A stretch of DNA of 64,000 bases from Streptomyces sp. NRRL B-1140 (GCF_001280065.1 NZ_LGEA01000114.1:124001-188000), one strand, 5' to 3'; positions 7,834-17,872 are shown, counted from the stretch's first letter. Program-made: numbers and translations. Notes: a model not told the origin generated them from the sequence alone.

Positions 7834-8799
7834 ATGACCATCGCCTCCAGCAGTCCTCCGTCGCGTCTGCCCTCGGGCGGCGCGGCGGAGGCCCGCAGCA
7901 GGACCGGGCCGCGCCAGGGGGTGTCCGGCGAGGACCGGGGGGACGGGCGGCTGGCCGCGGTCTTCATCGCGCCGGCGCTGCTCGGTTTCCTGGTGTTCCT
8001 GCTCTGGCCGACGCTGCGGGGCGTCTATCTGAGCTTCACCCGCTTCAATCTGCTGACGCCCGCGGAGTGGGTGGGCCTGGACAACTACGTCCGCATGGTC
8101 CACGACCCCATCTTCTGGGACTCCCTGTGGGTCACCGTCGAGTACGTCGTCATCAACATCGGCGTCCAGACGGTCGCGGCGCTCGCCATCGCCGTCCTGC
8201 TCCAGCGGCTGACCCAGTCGGCGATGCTGCGCGGGATCGTGCTGACGCCGTATCTGATGTCGAACGTCGTGGCCGGTCTGGTCTGGCTGTGGATCCTCGA
8301 CACCCAGCTCGGCATCGGCAACGAGATCATCAGCGGCCTCGGGGTGGACCGCATCCCCTTCCTCGCGGACGAGACCTGGGCCATCCCGACGATCGCGCTC
8401 ATCAACGTGTGGCGGCACGTGGGGTACACCGCCCTGCTGCTCTTCGCGGGCCTCCAGGCGATCCCGAACGACATGTACGAGGCGGCCCGGGTGGACGGCG
8501 CGAGCGAGTGGCGGATGTTCTGGCGGATCACCATGCCGCTGCTGCGGCCGGTGCTCGCGGTCGTGCTGATCATGACGGTGATCGGGTCGTTCCAGGTGTT
8601 CGACACGGTCGCGGTGACCACCGCCGGCGGTCCGGCGAACGCGACCAACGTCCTGCAGTACTACATCTACGGCTCCGCATTCGGCCGCTTCCAGTTCGGC
8701 TACGCCTCGGCCATGTCCGTCGCCCTGCTCGTCGTGCTGAGCGCGATCACCGTCCTGCAGTACCGGCTCACCCGGGCCGGCCGGACCGACCTCGGCTGA
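7834..8799 (+). CDS. Sugar ABC transporter permease (MalF-like, CUT1)
   Basis: This integral membrane permease of 321 aa has six predicted transmembrane segments, beginning LAAVFIAPALLGFLVFLLWP. The EAA motif contacting the ATPase is present around EAARVDGASEWRMFWRITMP. With the next two genes it forms an importer of the CUT1 type, which moves oligosaccharides or glycosides. No ATP-binding subunit is encoded here; in Streptomyces these permeases often share the MsiK ATPase encoded elsewhere. It is the first gene of the operon, 18 bp before the second permease. Confidence 0.93.
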   Translation: MTIASSSPPSRLPSGGAAEARSRTGPRQGVSGEDRGDGRLAAVFIAPALLGFLVFLLWPTLRGVYLSFTRFNLLTPAEWVGLDNYVRMVHDPIFWDSLWVTVEYVVINIGVQTVAALAIAVLLQRLTQSAMLRGIVLTPYLMSNVVAGLVWLWILDTQLGIGNEIISGLGVDRIPFLADETWAIPTIALINVWRHVGYTALLLFAGLQAIPNDMYEAARVDGASEWRMFWRITMPLLRPVLAVVLIMTVIGSFQVFDTVAVTTAGGPANATNVLQYYIYGSAFGRFQFGYASAMSVALLVVLSAITVLQYRLTRAGRTDLG

Positions 8800-8816
8800 C
8801 GGAAGGGAGACACCTC

Positions 8817-9734
8817 ATGGCTGCCGTGACGACCACGACGACCGTACGACCGGTGCGGCGCGGGTTCTCCTTCGGGCGGGCCGCCGCCTGGACCGTGATG
8901 GGACTGATCGTCCTCATCACCCTGCTGCCGTTCTACTGGATCCTGCGCACCGCGCTGTCCACCAACGCGGGCCTCGGCGCCGACCCCACCAACCCCCTGC
9001 CGGTGGACCTCACCACCAGCGGCTTCGAACGGGCGCTCGGCCTGCAGTCGGCCGAGGAGGCCGTCGCGCAGGGCGGCGCGGGCGGTGGGCTGGACTTCTG
9101 GCGCTACCTGCTCAACTCCGTGCTGGTGTCCACCCTGATCACCGGATGCCAGATCTTCTTCTCCGCGATGGCCGCCTACGCCTTCTCCCGGCTGCGCTGG
9201 CGGGGCAGGGACAAGGTCTTCGGGCTGTTCCTGGCCGGGATGATGGTGCCGGCCATCTTCACGCTGCTGCCGAACTTCGTGCTCATCAAGCAGCTGCACC
9301 TGATCGACACGCTCCTGGGCATCGCGCTGCCCACCATGTTCATGACGCCGTTCGCGGTGTTCTTCCTGCGCCAGTTCTTCATGAACATCCCGAAGGAGGT
9401 CGAGGAGGCAGCGCTGCTCGACGGCGCCGGGAAGATCAAGATCTTCTTCCGGGTGGTCCTGCCGATGGCGTCGACACCCATCATCACGCTGGCCGTGCTG
9501 ACGTACATCACCTCCTGGAACGACTACTTCTGGCCGCTGATGGTCTCCTACAGCGACAGCTCGCGCGTGCTCACCGTGGCACTCGCGGTCTTCCGGGCGC
9601 AGACCCCGGCGACCGGCGTCGACTGGTCCGGGCTCATGGCGGCGACGCTGATCGCCGCGCTGCCGATGCTGGTGCTGTTCGCCTGCTTCGCCCGCCGCAT
9701 CGTCAGCTCCATCGGCTTCACCGGGATCAAGTAA
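8817..9734 (+). CDS. Sugar ABC transporter permease (MalG-like, CUT1)
   Basis: This second permease has 305 aa. A cytoplasmic N-terminus is followed by a first membrane helix (AWTVMGLIVLITLLPFYWIL), a long extracytoplasmic loop typical of MalG proteins, and the EAA loop EVEEAALLDGAGKIKIFFRV. The ATG at 8817 has GGAAGGGAG upstream, just after the preceding stop. It pairs with the MalF-like subunit to form the channel. Substrate specificity cannot be read from the permeases. Confidence 0.93.
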   Translation: MAAVTTTTTVRPVRRGFSFGRAAAWTVMGLIVLITLLPFYWILRTALSTNAGLGADPTNPLPVDLTTSGFERALGLQSAEEAVAQGGAGGGLDFWRYLLNSVLVSTLITGCQIFFSAMAAYAFSRLRWRGRDKVFGLFLAGMMVPAIFTLLPNFVLIKQLHLIDTLLGIALPTMFMTPFAVFFLRQFFMNIPKEVEEAALLDGAGKIKIFFRVVLPMASTPIITLAVLTYITSWNDYFWPLMVSYSDSSRVLTVALAVFRAQTPATGVDWSGLMAATLIAALPMLVLFACFARRIVSSIGFTGIK

Positions 9735-9744
9735 GGGGACTGTG

Positions 9745-11094
9745 ATGCGAATTCGACTTCGTCCGCTCGCCGCGGCGACCGGAGCGCTGGCGCTGTCCCT
9801 GATCAGCGGATGCGCGCAGACAGGCGCCGCCGGATCCTCCGCGCACACCGTCACGTACTGGCTGTGGGACGCCAACCAGCTGCCCGCCTACCAGGCCTGC
9901 GCGAAGGGCTTCGAGAAGGAGAACCCCGGACTGAACGTGAAGATCACGCAGTTGGGCTGGAGCGACTACTGGACCAAGCTCACCGCCGGATTCATCGCGG
10001 GCACCCAGCCGGACGTGTTCACCGACCACATTCAGAACTTCGGCCAGTTCGCCGACCTCAAGGTCCTTGAACCACTCGACGACCTCGGCATCGACAACGC
10101 GGACTACCAGCCGGGACTCGCCGCCAACTGGATCGGCAAGGACGGTCACCGCTACGGCGCCCCGAAGGACTGGGACACCGTCTCGCTTTTCTACAACTCG
10201 AAGATGACCGAGCAGGCCGGTGTCACCGCCGAGCAGCTCAACGGCCTGTCCTGGAACCCGGAGGACGGTGGCAGCTTCGAGAAGGCCATCGCCCACCTCA
10301 CGATCGACCGGAACGGCAAACGGGGTGACGAACCGGGCTTCGACAAGAACCGCGTCAAGGTGTACGGCCTGGCCAGCAACGGCGGCGGTTTCGGCGACGG
10401 CCAGACGCAGTGGAGCAACTTCGCCGCCTCCGCCGGGTGGAGTTACCTCGACAAGCCGCGCTGGGGCACGAAGTACCAGTACGACAGCAAGACCTTCCAG
10501 TCGGTCGTCAAGTGGTACTTCGGCCTGGCGAAGAAGGGCTACATGCCTCCACTGTCCGACTACAACGTCCAGTCCAACCAGGCGAACACCCAGGTGGCGG
10601 CGGGCAAGGCGGCCACCGCGTTCGACGGGGCCTGGATGATCAGTACGTACGCGGGGTTCAAGGGCAAGGCCATCAAGAGCGCCCTGACGCCGGTCGGCCC
10701 CACCGGCAAGCGCGCCACCATGATGAACGGCCTCGCCGACTCCGTCACCAAGGCATCCAAGAACAAGGAAGGCGCCAAGAAGTGGGTGGCCTATCTGGCC
10801 TCCGACCGGTGCCAGACCGTCGTCGGCAGGTACGGCGTCGTCTTCCCCGCGACGAAGGCCGGCACCGATGCCGCCGTCGCCGCCTACCGGAAGAAGGGCA
10901 TCGACGTCTCGTCCTTCACCGAACCCGTGGCCGACAAGAAGGACTTCCGGACCTTCTCGTATCCGATCGCCAGCTACTCGGCGGACATGACAGCGCTGAT
11001 GGCTCCCGCGATGGAGGACATCTACGGCAATGGAAAGCCCGTGAGCAGCCTCGATCAGACCAACGACCAGATCAACCTCATCCTCTCCCAGTGA
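9745..11094 (+). CDS. Extracellular sugar-binding lipoprotein of the ABC transporter
   Basis: This solute-binding protein of about 449 aa has a lipobox signal (LALSLISGC), so the mature protein would be lipidated on cysteine and anchored outside the membrane. The sequence after it (HTVTYWLWDANQLPAYQACA) is typical of family 1 extracellular binding proteins. AGGGGAC lies directly after the upstream stop and serves ATG 9745; a GTG three bases earlier is an alternative. It delivers the sugar to the two permeases. The ligand is unknown; the downstream oxidoreductase suggests an inositol-, aminosugar- or uronate-like compound, which is inference. Confidence 0.92.
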   Translation: MRIRLRPLAAATGALALSLISGCAQTGAAGSSAHTVTYWLWDANQLPAYQACAKGFEKENPGLNVKITQLGWSDYWTKLTAGFIAGTQPDVFTDHIQNFGQFADLKVLEPLDDLGIDNADYQPGLAANWIGKDGHRYGAPKDWDTVSLFYNSKMTEQAGVTAEQLNGLSWNPEDGGSFEKAIAHLTIDRNGKRGDEPGFDKNRVKVYGLASNGGGFGDGQTQWSNFAASAGWSYLDKPRWGTKYQYDSKTFQSVVKWYFGLAKKGYMPPLSDYNVQSNQANTQVAAGKAATAFDGAWMISTYAGFKGKAIKSALTPVGPTGKRATMMNGLADSVTKASKNKEGAKKWVAYLASDRCQTVVGRYGVVFPATKAGTDAAVAAYRKKGIDVSSFTEPVADKKDFRTFSYPIASYSADMTALMAPAMEDIYGNGKPVSSLDQTNDQINLILSQ

Positions 11095-11108
11095 AGGACG
11101 CGCGCTCC

Positions 11109-12308
11109 ATGACCTTCTCCATCGGCATCGTCGGCGCCGGCCAGTTCTCCGGCCAGTTCGCCACGCTGTTCCAGGCACACCCCGGCGTCGGCGACGTCTA
11201 CGTCACGGACCTGCTGCCGGAAAGGGCCGAGCAGCTCGCCGCCGCCCAGGGGCTCGCCGGCACCTTCCCCTCGTACCAGGCCATGCTGGAGTCGGAGGAC
11301 GTCGACGCCGTCGCGATCTTCACCCAGCGCTGGACGCACGGGCCGCTGGTGCTCCAGGGCCTCAACGCCGGCAAGCACGTCTACTCCGCTGTCCCCATGG
11401 CGATCAGCACGGAGGAGATCGCGGCGATCATCGACGCGGTCAAGGCCACGGGGCTGACCTACATGATGGGCGAGACCAGCGAGTACAACCCGGCCACGGT
11501 CCACGCCCGCAACCAGATCGCCGAGGGCGCCTTCGGGCGGCTCTTCTACGCCGAGGGCGACTACGTCCACGACATGGACCTCGGGTTCTACGAGGCCTAC
11601 CAGTACAGCGGCGGCGAGAACTGGAAGGCGACCGCCAGCTATCCCCCGCTGCTGTACCCGACGCACGCGGTCGGCGGGGTCCTGGGCGCCTGGAAGACGC
11701 ACGCGGTGAGTGTGTCGGCGATCGGTGTCGTCGACGACCGGGGCGATGGCGTCTTCGACAAGGACGTCAGCCAGTTCGGCAACGACGTCTCCAACGCCAC
11801 CGCGCTGTTCGAGGTGGCGGGCGGCGGATCGTTCCGCACGAACGAGTTCCGGCGGGTCGGCTACCCCTCGCACATACGGGAATCGCGCTTCCGGTTCTTC
11901 GGCACCGAGGCGAGCATGGAGCAGCTCGCCACGGTCGCCCTCTGGCAGGACAAGCAGGGGGTGAAGGACATCAGCGAACTGCTGGAGCCCAAGCCCACCA
12001 TGGCGCCCGACGACCCCTCGCTGCGGCACATCGCGCCGGAGCTGCGGGCCGCCTTCACCTCCGGGTCGGCGCCCGTGCACGACCGGGCGCGGCTGCCGAG
12101 GGAGTTCGACCACCTCCACAACGGCCACGAGGGCAGCCACCACTTCCTGGTCGACGACTTCGTGACCGCGGTCAACGACCGCACGCTGCCGTCGGTGAAC
12201 GCCTGGGTGGCGGCCCGCTACACCCTGCCGGGCATCATCGCGCACGAGTCGGCGCGGCAGGGCGGGGCGAGGCTGGAGATCCCGGACTTCGGCGACGCGC
12301 CGCAGTAG
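11109..12308 (+). CDS. Gfo/Idh/MocA family oxidoreductase
   Basis: This NAD(P)-dependent dehydrogenase has 399 aa. The Rossmann motif IGIVGAGQFSG opens the protein, and the second conserved segment around HVYSAVPMAIS occupies the place of the family's EKP motif but lacks the typical lysine-proline pair. The C-terminal alpha/beta domain contains the substrate site. The family oxidises or epimerises sugars and cyclitols. It is the last gene of the sugar ABC operon, 14 bp after the binding-protein stop, so its substrate is probably the imported sugar. The altered EKP position deserves attention when assigning activity. Confidence 0.88.
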   Translation: MTFSIGIVGAGQFSGQFATLFQAHPGVGDVYVTDLLPERAEQLAAAQGLAGTFPSYQAMLESEDVDAVAIFTQRWTHGPLVLQGLNAGKHVYSAVPMAISTEEIAAIIDAVKATGLTYMMGETSEYNPATVHARNQIAEGAFGRLFYAEGDYVHDMDLGFYEAYQYSGGENWKATASYPPLLYPTHAVGGVLGAWKTHAVSVSAIGVVDDRGDGVFDKDVSQFGNDVSNATALFEVAGGGSFRTNEFRRVGYPSHIRESRFRFFGTEASMEQLATVALWQDKQGVKDISELLEPKPTMAPDDPSLRHIAPELRAAFTSGSAPVHDRARLPREFDHLHNGHEGSHHFLVDDFVTAVNDRTLPSVNAWVAARYTLPGIIAHESARQGGARLEIPDFGDAPQ

Positions 12309-12314
12309 GGGGCG

Positions 12315-12363
12315 ACGGCCGCGAGCCGGGGGACCTGCGATCAGGTGCCCGGCTTGCGGCCGT
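12315..12363. terminator. Bidirectional hairpin terminator between the oxidoreductase and L,D-transpeptidase genes
   Basis: An extended stem-loop: ACGGCCGC (12315-12322) pairs with GCGGCCGT (12356-12363), GCCGGG (12325-12330) with CCCGGC (12348-12353), and ACCT (12333-12336) with AGGT (12343-12346) around a six-base loop. The right arm lies inside the last codons of the convergent L,D-transpeptidase gene. It would stop transcription from both sides. Confidence 0.7.
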
Positions 12364-13036
12364 AGACGAAGACGTCGTCGCCGTTCTTCAGCAGCGACCA
12401 GTACTTCTTGGCGTCGGTCTTGGTCATGTTGGTGCAGCCGTGCGAGCCCGGCGGGTTCCACATGCTGACACCCACCGAGTGGAAGGCCTGGCCGCCGTCG
12501 AAGAACTGCGAGTAGGGCATCGGCACGTGGTAGATGGACGAGACGTGGTCGATGTCGCGCCAGTAGATCTTCTTCAGGCCGGTGCGGGTCTCGTACCCGT
12601 CGCGGCCGGTGCGGACCGGGACGGGGCCGTAGACGAGCTTCTCGCCGTCCTGGATCCAGCTGAGCTGGAGCGTGAGGTTCACACAGGCGATCCGGCCCTT
12701 GTTCACCGGGCACTTGCCGTCCTTGTTGGGGGTCTTGCCGACGGCCTTCTGCTTCTGCATCAGGTCCATCACGCCCCAGGTGACCGAGCCGGCGTAGCCG
12801 ATGTTCGGGGTGATGCCGTGCTTGGTCTGGAAGGCCTTGATCGCCTTGCAGTCGGCGGCGGACTGCTTGCCGTCGACCGGGCGGCCGAGGAACTTCTCGA
12901 CCTGCTTCTGGTACGGGCCGGCCTGTGTGGTGCAGCTCGCGGCCTGGGCCGGTGCGGCGCCGAGCGCGAGTGTGAGCGGTGCCACCAGACCGGTGATCCC
13001 CAGTGCGACGGCGCTCCGTCTGCGTACGTCCCCCAT
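12341..13036 (-). CDS. Secreted L,D-transpeptidase with peptidoglycan-binding region
   Basis: This 231-aa exported enzyme forms 3-3 cross-links in peptidoglycan. A signal peptide (ALGITGLVAPLTLALGAAPAQA) is followed by a peptidoglycan-binding-like domain (YQKQVEKFLG to AFQTKHGITPN) and the YkuD catalytic domain, with the active-site cysteine in GSHGCTNM and the upstream histidine in AFHSVGVSMW. The ATG at 13036 has AAAGGG upstream. It is on the minus strand, convergent with the sugar operon. A single-domain YkuD without the immunoglobulin-like domain of mycobacterial Ldt proteins is usual in Streptomyces. Confidence 0.9.
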   Translation of the reverse strand: MGDVRRRSAVALGITGLVAPLTLALGAAPAQAASCTTQAGPYQKQVEKFLGRPVDGKQSAADCKAIKAFQTKHGITPNIGYAGSVTWGVMDLMQKQKAVGKTPNKDGKCPVNKGRIACVNLTLQLSWIQDGEKLVYGPVPVRTGRDGYETRTGLKKIYWRDIDHVSSIYHVPMPYSQFFDGGQAFHSVGVSMWNPPGSHGCTNMTKTDAKKYWSLLKNGDDVFVYGRKPGT

Positions 13037-13224
13037 GGCTGGCCCTTTCGCGAAAACGGGTCTGTGATGTCTGCCAGCTAGACGGACGGAGAGCGGTTGT
13101 GGTTGTGCGGTCGGGTGTGCTGGGACCGAACAGTGACATACCCCACCGGCACGGAGGTGGACATAGATGCGCACGGTGGGGCATTACTGACAACTGGCTT
13201 TTCGGGACTTTTCGGGGGGCTCCG

Positions 13225-14139
13225 TCAGCGATAGCCGGTCGTGTCCGCCGGCTTCCCCGCGTCCTGGACCTCCACCAGGTAGCGCCAGGCGTCCGGACGG
13301 CTGCCGTCGAGGTCGGTGAAGCCGTAGGCCTGGGCGAGTCCGCCGCTGGAGAGGGACTGCCCGTTCCAGCGCGCGACGTCCGGGTCGGCGGCGAGTGCGG
13401 CCACGGCCCGGCCCACGTAGCGCGGGCTCTCGGAGATGGCGAAGTGCGGGACGCTCTTCAGGGCGTCGCGCCAGTTCTCCTCCCGCACTCCGAATCCGTC
13501 CAGCATCAGCTCCGAGCGCAGCCAGCCGGGTGTGAGGGCGACGGCAGTGGCACCGCGCGGGCCGAGTTCGTGACCGAGGGCGAAGGCCATGCGCAGCACG
13601 GAGGCCTTGGCGAGGTCGTAGAAGAAGTTCACCCGGTAGTTCTCGGCGTTGTAGTCGGCGGTGCCGTCGGTGACCTCGACGACCAGGCCGCCGGGGTTGC
13701 GCAGCAGCAGGGGCAGGGCGTGGTGGCTGGTGACGGCGTGTGTCTCCACGGCGAGCCTGAGCAGGCGCAGGCCGTTGTCGAGGTCGTGCTCCCAGAGGGG
13801 GGCGTCCCACTCGAAGAGCTTCTCGCCGCCCCAGATGTCGTTGACGAGGACGTCGAGGCGGCCCTGCTCGTCCGCGATCCGGTCCACCAGCGCCTTGACC
13901 TGCGCCCGGTCGAGGTGGTCGGCGGGGACGGCGATGCCGTTGCCGCCGGCTGCGGTGACCAGGTCGGCGGTGTCCTCGATGGTCTCCGGCCGGTCGTACT
14001 CCGAGCGGCGGGCGCGGGTGGTGCGGCCGGTGACGTAGACCGTGGCACCGGCCGCACCGAGTTCCACCGCGATCCCGCGCCCTGCGCCCCGGGTCGCACC
14101 CGCGACCAGTGCGACCTTGTCCTGCAACGGAGCTGACAT
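13225..14139 (-). CDS. Short-chain dehydrogenase/reductase
   Basis: This NAD(P)-dependent SDR has 304 aa. The cofactor motif is GATRGAGRG at the N-terminus and the second strand carries VTGRTTRARRSEYDRPETIE. The catalytic region contains NYRVNFFYDLAKAS, giving a Tyr/Lys arrangement looser than the classical YxxxK. GGGAGG precedes the ATG. Similar longer SDRs in Streptomyces are annotated only as oxidoreductases and the substrate is unknown. It is upstream of the L,D-transpeptidase on the same strand, but the 188-bp gap suggests a separate promoter. Confidence 0.85.
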   Translation of the reverse strand: MSAPLQDKVALVAGATRGAGRGIAVELGAAGATVYVTGRTTRARRSEYDRPETIEDTADLVTAAGGNGIAVPADHLDRAQVKALVDRIADEQGRLDVLVNDIWGGEKLFEWDAPLWEHDLDNGLRLLRLAVETHAVTSHHALPLLLRNPGGLVVEVTDGTADYNAENYRVNFFYDLAKASVLRMAFALGHELGPRGATAVALTPGWLRSELMLDGFGVREENWRDALKSVPHFAISESPRYVGRAVAALAADPDVARWNGQSLSSGGLAQAYGFTDLDGSRPDAWRYLVEVQDAGKPADTTGYR

Positions 14140-14230
14140 GTCCGGCCTCCCGTGACGGTGACTGCTTGGCTGCCTTCAGCGTGACGGGTAAGCCGGACAT
14201 CTTCTGTCGCCTTTTGACGGCGAGTCGCGG

Positions 14231-14860
14231 TCAGTGGCCCCGAGTGATCCATTCCTCCAGGTGCGGGGCCTCCGCGCCGATGGTCGTGGAGTCGCCGTGT
14301 CCGGTGCGGACCGTCGTCTCCGGCGGCAGGGTGAGCAGCCGGTCGCGGATCGAGTCGATGATCGTCGGGAAGTGCGAGAAGGAACGGCCGGTGGCGCCTG
14401 GGCCGCCCTGGAAGAGGGTGTCGCCGGTGAAGACGGTGCCCAGTCCCGGGTCGTAGAGGCAGACGGCGCCGGGCGCGTGCCCCGGAGTGTGCAGGACCCT
14501 GAGGTCGGCGCCGCCGGCCTCGATCGTCTGGCCGTCGACCAGCCAGGCGTCGGGCTCGCGGTCCGGGTGGGTCTGCTTCCACAGCGGCAGGTCGTCATGG
14601 TGCAGCCAGATGGTGGCGCCGGTGCGCTCGGCGAGGGCGGGGGCGGCGTCGATGTGGTCGTTGTGGGCGTGCGTGCACACGATGGCGGTGAGCCGCCGGT
14701 CTCCGACGGCCTCGGCGATGGCGTCGGCATCGTGGGCGGCGTCGATGACGATCGCCTCGTGGTCGTCGCCGACGATCCACACGTTGTTGTCGACGTCCCA
14801 GGTGCCGCCGTCGAGGCTGAACTGCCCGGAGGTGACGAGGTGTTCGATGCGCGTGGTCAT
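14231..14860 (-). CDS. MBL-fold metallo-hydrolase, partner of the mycothiol dehydrogenase
   Basis: This metallo-beta-lactamase-fold hydrolase has 209 aa, with the metal-binding motif CTHAHNDHID, a second histidine in HTPGHAPG, and aspartate in FTGDTLFQGG. Its ATG (14860) shares one base with the TGA of the upstream dehydrogenase (TGATG), so translation is coupled. The same pair occurs next to mycobacterial mscR, where the hydrolase is thought to act on mycothiol thioesters such as S-formylmycothiol. That role is inferred from context. A GTG one codon earlier is also in frame. Confidence 0.87.
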   Translation of the reverse strand: MTTRIEHLVTSGQFSLDGGTWDVDNNVWIVGDDHEAIVIDAAHDADAIAEAVGDRRLTAIVCTHAHNDHIDAAPALAERTGATIWLHHDDLPLWKQTHPDREPDAWLVDGQTIEAGGADLRVLHTPGHAPGAVCLYDPGLGTVFTGDTLFQGGPGATGRSFSHFPTIIDSIRDRLLTLPPETTVRTGHGDSTTIGAEAPHLEEWITRGH

Positions 14861-15948
14861 CACAGCACCACCACCGAGCGCAGCACGTCGCCGTGGTGCA
14901 TCCGCTCGAAGGCCTTCTCCACCTCGTCGAGCTGGATGGTCTCCGTGACGAACGCGCCGAGGTCCAGGCGCCCCTGCAGGTGCAGGTCGATCAGCATGGG
15001 GAAGTCCCGGGAGGGCAGGCAGTCGCCGTACCAGCTCGACTTCAGAGCTCCGCCGCGGCCGAAGACGTCGAGCAGGGGCAGTTCGAGCTTCATCTGGGGT
15101 GTGGGGACGCCGACCAGGACGACCGTGCCGGCGAGGTCACGGGCGTAGAAGGCCTGCTCGTACGTCTCCGGGCGGCCGACGGCCTCGATGACGACGTCGG
15201 CGCCGAAGCCGCCGGTGAGCTCGCGGATCGCCTCGACCGGGTCGTTCTCGCGCGAGTTGACGGTGTGCGTGGCGCCCATGGAACGGGCGGTCTCCAGCTT
15301 CCGGTCGTCGACGTCGACGGCGATGATCGTCGCCGCTCCGGCCAGCTGCGATCCGGCGATGGCCGCGTCGCCGACGCCGCCGCAGCCGATGACGGCGACC
15401 GAGTCGCCCCGGCCTACGTTCCCGGTGTTGATCGCGGCGCCGATCCCGGCCATCACACCGCAGCCCAGCAGCCCTGCCACCTGCGGGGCCACGCGCGGGT
15501 CGACCTTGGTGCACTGGCCGGCCGCGACCAGCGTCTTCTCGGCGAAGGCGCCGATGCCCAGGGCGGGGGACAGCTCCTGGCCGGTCGAGGCGAGGGTCAT
15601 CTTCTGCCGCGCGTTGTGCGTGTCGAAGCAGTACCAGGGCCGCCCGCGCAGACAGGCCCGGCACTTCCCGCACACCGCACGCCAGTTGAGGATCACGAAG
15701 TCACCGGGCTCGACATCGGTGACACCGGCCCCGACCGCCTCGACCACGCCCGCGGCCTCGTGGCCCAGCAGGAACGGGAACTCGTCGTTGATGCCGCCCT
15801 GCTTGTAGTGCAGGTCGGTGTGGCACACCCCGCAGGCCTGCACCCGCACCACGGCCTCACCCGGTCCCGGGTCGGGCACCACGACCGTCTCGATCCGCAC
15901 CGGCTCGTCCTTGCCGGGTGCGATCACGCCGCGTACTTCCTGGGCCAT
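14860..15948 (-). CDS. mscR: S-(hydroxymethyl)mycothiol dehydrogenase (formaldehyde detoxification / S-nitrosomycothiol reductase)
   Basis: This zinc-dependent medium-chain dehydrogenase has 362 aa. Catalytic zinc ligands lie in [10 protein letters not shown] and LLGHEAAG, the structural zinc cysteines in [15 protein letters not shown], and the NAD site in [11 protein letters not shown]. The overall sequence matches mycothiol-dependent formaldehyde dehydrogenase, which oxidises the adduct of formaldehyde with mycothiol and can reduce S-nitrosomycothiol. AAGGAG precedes the ATG. The next gene, an MBL hydrolase, overlaps its stop, forming a two-step detoxification unit. It is divergent from the ABC exporter at 16118. 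Confidence 0.93.
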   Translation of the reverse strand: MAQEVRGVIAPGKDEPVRIETVVVPDPGPGEAVVRVQACGVCHTDLHYKQGGINDEFPFLLGHEAAGVVEAVGAGVTDVEPGDFVILNWRAVCGKCRACLRGRPWYCFDTHNARQKMTLASTGQELSPALGIGAFAEKTLVAAGQCTKVDPRVAPQVAGLLGCGVMAGIGAAINTGNVGRGDSVAVIGCGGVGDAAIAGSQLAGAATIIAVDVDDRKLETARSMGATHTVNSRENDPVEAIRELTGGFGADVVIEAVGRPETYEQAFYARDLAGTVVLVGVPTPQMKLELPLLDVFGRGGALKSSWYGDCLPSRDFPMLIDLHLQGRLDLGAFVTETIQLDEVEKAFERMHHGDVLRSVVVL

Positions 15949-16117
15949 GGTGCTGACTCCTTCGTGGCCGGGGTCCGTTCCCCTCCGACCCTACGCGCGA
16001 CTGATCGGTAAGGGGCGCGGATCGGCCGCCCGCTCCGCACGCGAAGACGCGAAAGGGGCAGGCCGCGGGGGCGCCTGCGACGTAGCCTGAACGCTCCGCC
16101 GAGGCCGAGGGAGCGCC

Positions 16118-17872
16118 GTGAGCATCGCAGAGACCGAGACGGCCGCCCCTGCCTGGCGGCAGCTCCTCGGGTACGTACGGCCGCATCGCCGGTCCCTGTT
16201 CGCCGGCGCGCTGCTGTCCCTGGTCACCGGGGCCACCGGGCTGCTGCTGCCGCTGGTGGCGCGGGACCTCGTCGACGACCTGTCGCACGACCGGGCCATC
16301 ACCGGCGCCGTGCTGGCCATGTCGGCCCTGGTCGTGGCCAACGCGGCGCTGGGCGCACTGGGTTCGTACGTGCTGACCCGTACCGCCGAGTCGGTGGTGC
16401 TCGGCGCGCGGCGCGCCCTGTCGTCGTACCTGCTGCGGCTGCGGATCACGGCCGTGGACCGCAGCGAGCCCGGGGATCTGATGGCCCGCATCACCTCCGA
16501 CACCACCCTGCTGCGCGCGGTCACCACCGACTCGCTGGTCGGCCTGGGCACGGGTGGGCTCACGCTCATGGCGACGATCGTGATGATGGGCCTGGTGGAC
16601 GCGGTGCTGCTGGGCGTCACCCTGGCCGTGATCCTGGGCGCGGGGTTGGTGCTCGGGGTGATCGTGCCGCGCATCAACCGGGCGAGCCGGCAGGCGCAGG
16701 ACGCGGTGGGGGTCATGGGGGCCTCGCTGGAGCGGATCCTCGGCGCCCTGCGCACCGTGAAGGCGTCCGGCGCGGAGCACCGGGAGGAGCGGACGCTGCA
16801 CGAGGCGGCGCAGGAGTCGTGGCGGCAGAGCGTGCGGGCCGCCAAGTGGTCGGCCGCCGCCGGGAACACGGCGGGGCTGTCCCTGCAGATCGCCTTCATC
16901 ACGGTGCTCGCGGTGGGCGGCGCACGGGTCGCGACCGGCGCGATCGACGTGGGCACCCTGGTGGCGTTCCTGCTGTTCGTCTTCTACCTGATGTCGCCGA
17001 TCCAGCAGGTCGTCGGCGCGATCACCCAGTACCAGACGGGCGCCGCGGCCCTCACCCGCATCGAGGAGGCGCTGCGCCTGCCCGCCGAACCGGCCGCCGA
17101 CGCAGCGCCGCTGCCCTCCCCCGGCGCGCGGCCCGCCGCCCTCGCCTTCGACGACGTCCGCTTCCGCTACGCCGACGACCTGCCCCACGTCCACCACGGG
17201 GTGACGTTCACGGTGCCCGCACAGGGCATGACGGCGTTCGTCGGCCCGTCCGGCGCCGGCAAGACCACCGTCTTCTCGCTGATCGAGCGGTTCTACGACC
17301 CGGAGTCCGGCGTGATCACCCTGGACGGGCGGGACCTGAACGACTGGGAGCTGCCCCACCTGCGGGCCGCGATCGGCTACGTGGAGCAGGACGCGCCGGT
17401 CCTGTCGGGCTCCCTGCGGGACAACCTCCTGCTGGGCAATCCGGAGGCGGACGAGGACGCCCTCGCGCGGGTCCTGAAGACGACCCGTCTCGACGGCCTG
17501 GTGGCCCGGCTGCCCGGCGGTCTCGACACGCTGGTCGGGCACCGCGGCACCAAACTGTCCGGCGGTGAGCGCCAGCGCGTCGCCATCGCCCGTGCGCTGC
17601 TGCGCCGCCCCCGGCTGCTGCTGCTCGACGAGGCGACCTCGCAGCTGGACGCGGTGAACGAGGCGGCGCTGCGCGACACCGTCGCGGACGTGGCGCGGAC
17701 GACCACCGTCCTCGTCGTGGCGCACCGGCTGTCCACGGTGACGATGGCCGACCGGATCGTGGTGATGGACGCGGGCCGGGTCCGGGCCGTCGGTACCCAT
17801 CGTGAGCTCGTGACGGCCGATCCGCTGTACGCCGAGCTGGCGGCGACGCAGTTCCTCGCCACGGCGGACTGA
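16118..17872 (+). CDS. ABC exporter, fused permease and ATPase
   Basis: This half-transporter of 584 aa has a six-helix membrane domain (about residues 20-310) and an ATP-binding domain: Walker [10 protein letters not shown], signature [15 protein letters not shown], Walker [13 protein letters not shown] and a His switch in VAHRLST. Such proteins act as homodimers in lipid, drug or peptide export. The GTG start at 16118 follows GAGGGAG. It is not linked to an obvious biosynthetic gene, so no substrate is proposed. Confidence 0.92.
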   Translation: MSIAETETAAPAWRQLLGYVRPHRRSLFAGALLSLVTGATGLLLPLVARDLVDDLSHDRAITGAVLAMSALVVANAALGALGSYVLTRTAESVVLGARRALSSYLLRLRITAVDRSEPGDLMARITSDTTLLRAVTTDSLVGLGTGGLTLMATIVMMGLVDAVLLGVTLAVILGAGLVLGVIVPRINRASRQAQDAVGVMGASLERILGALRTVKASGAEHREERTLHEAAQESWRQSVRAAKWSAAAGNTAGLSLQIAFITVLAVGGARVATGAIDVGTLVAFLLFVFYLMSPIQQVVGAITQYQTGAAALTRIEEALRLPAEPAADAAPLPSPGARPAALAFDDVRFRYADDLPHVHHGVTFTVPAQGMTAFVGPSGAGKTTVFSLIERFYDPESGVITLDGRDLNDWELPHLRAAIGYVEQDAPVLSGSLRDNLLLGNPEADEDALARVLKTTRLDGLVARLPGGLDTLVGHRGTKLSGGERQRVAIARALLRRPRLLLLDEATSQLDAVNEAALRDTVADVARTTTVLVVAHRLSTVTMADRIVVMDAGRVRAVGTHRELVTADPLYAELAATQFLATAD

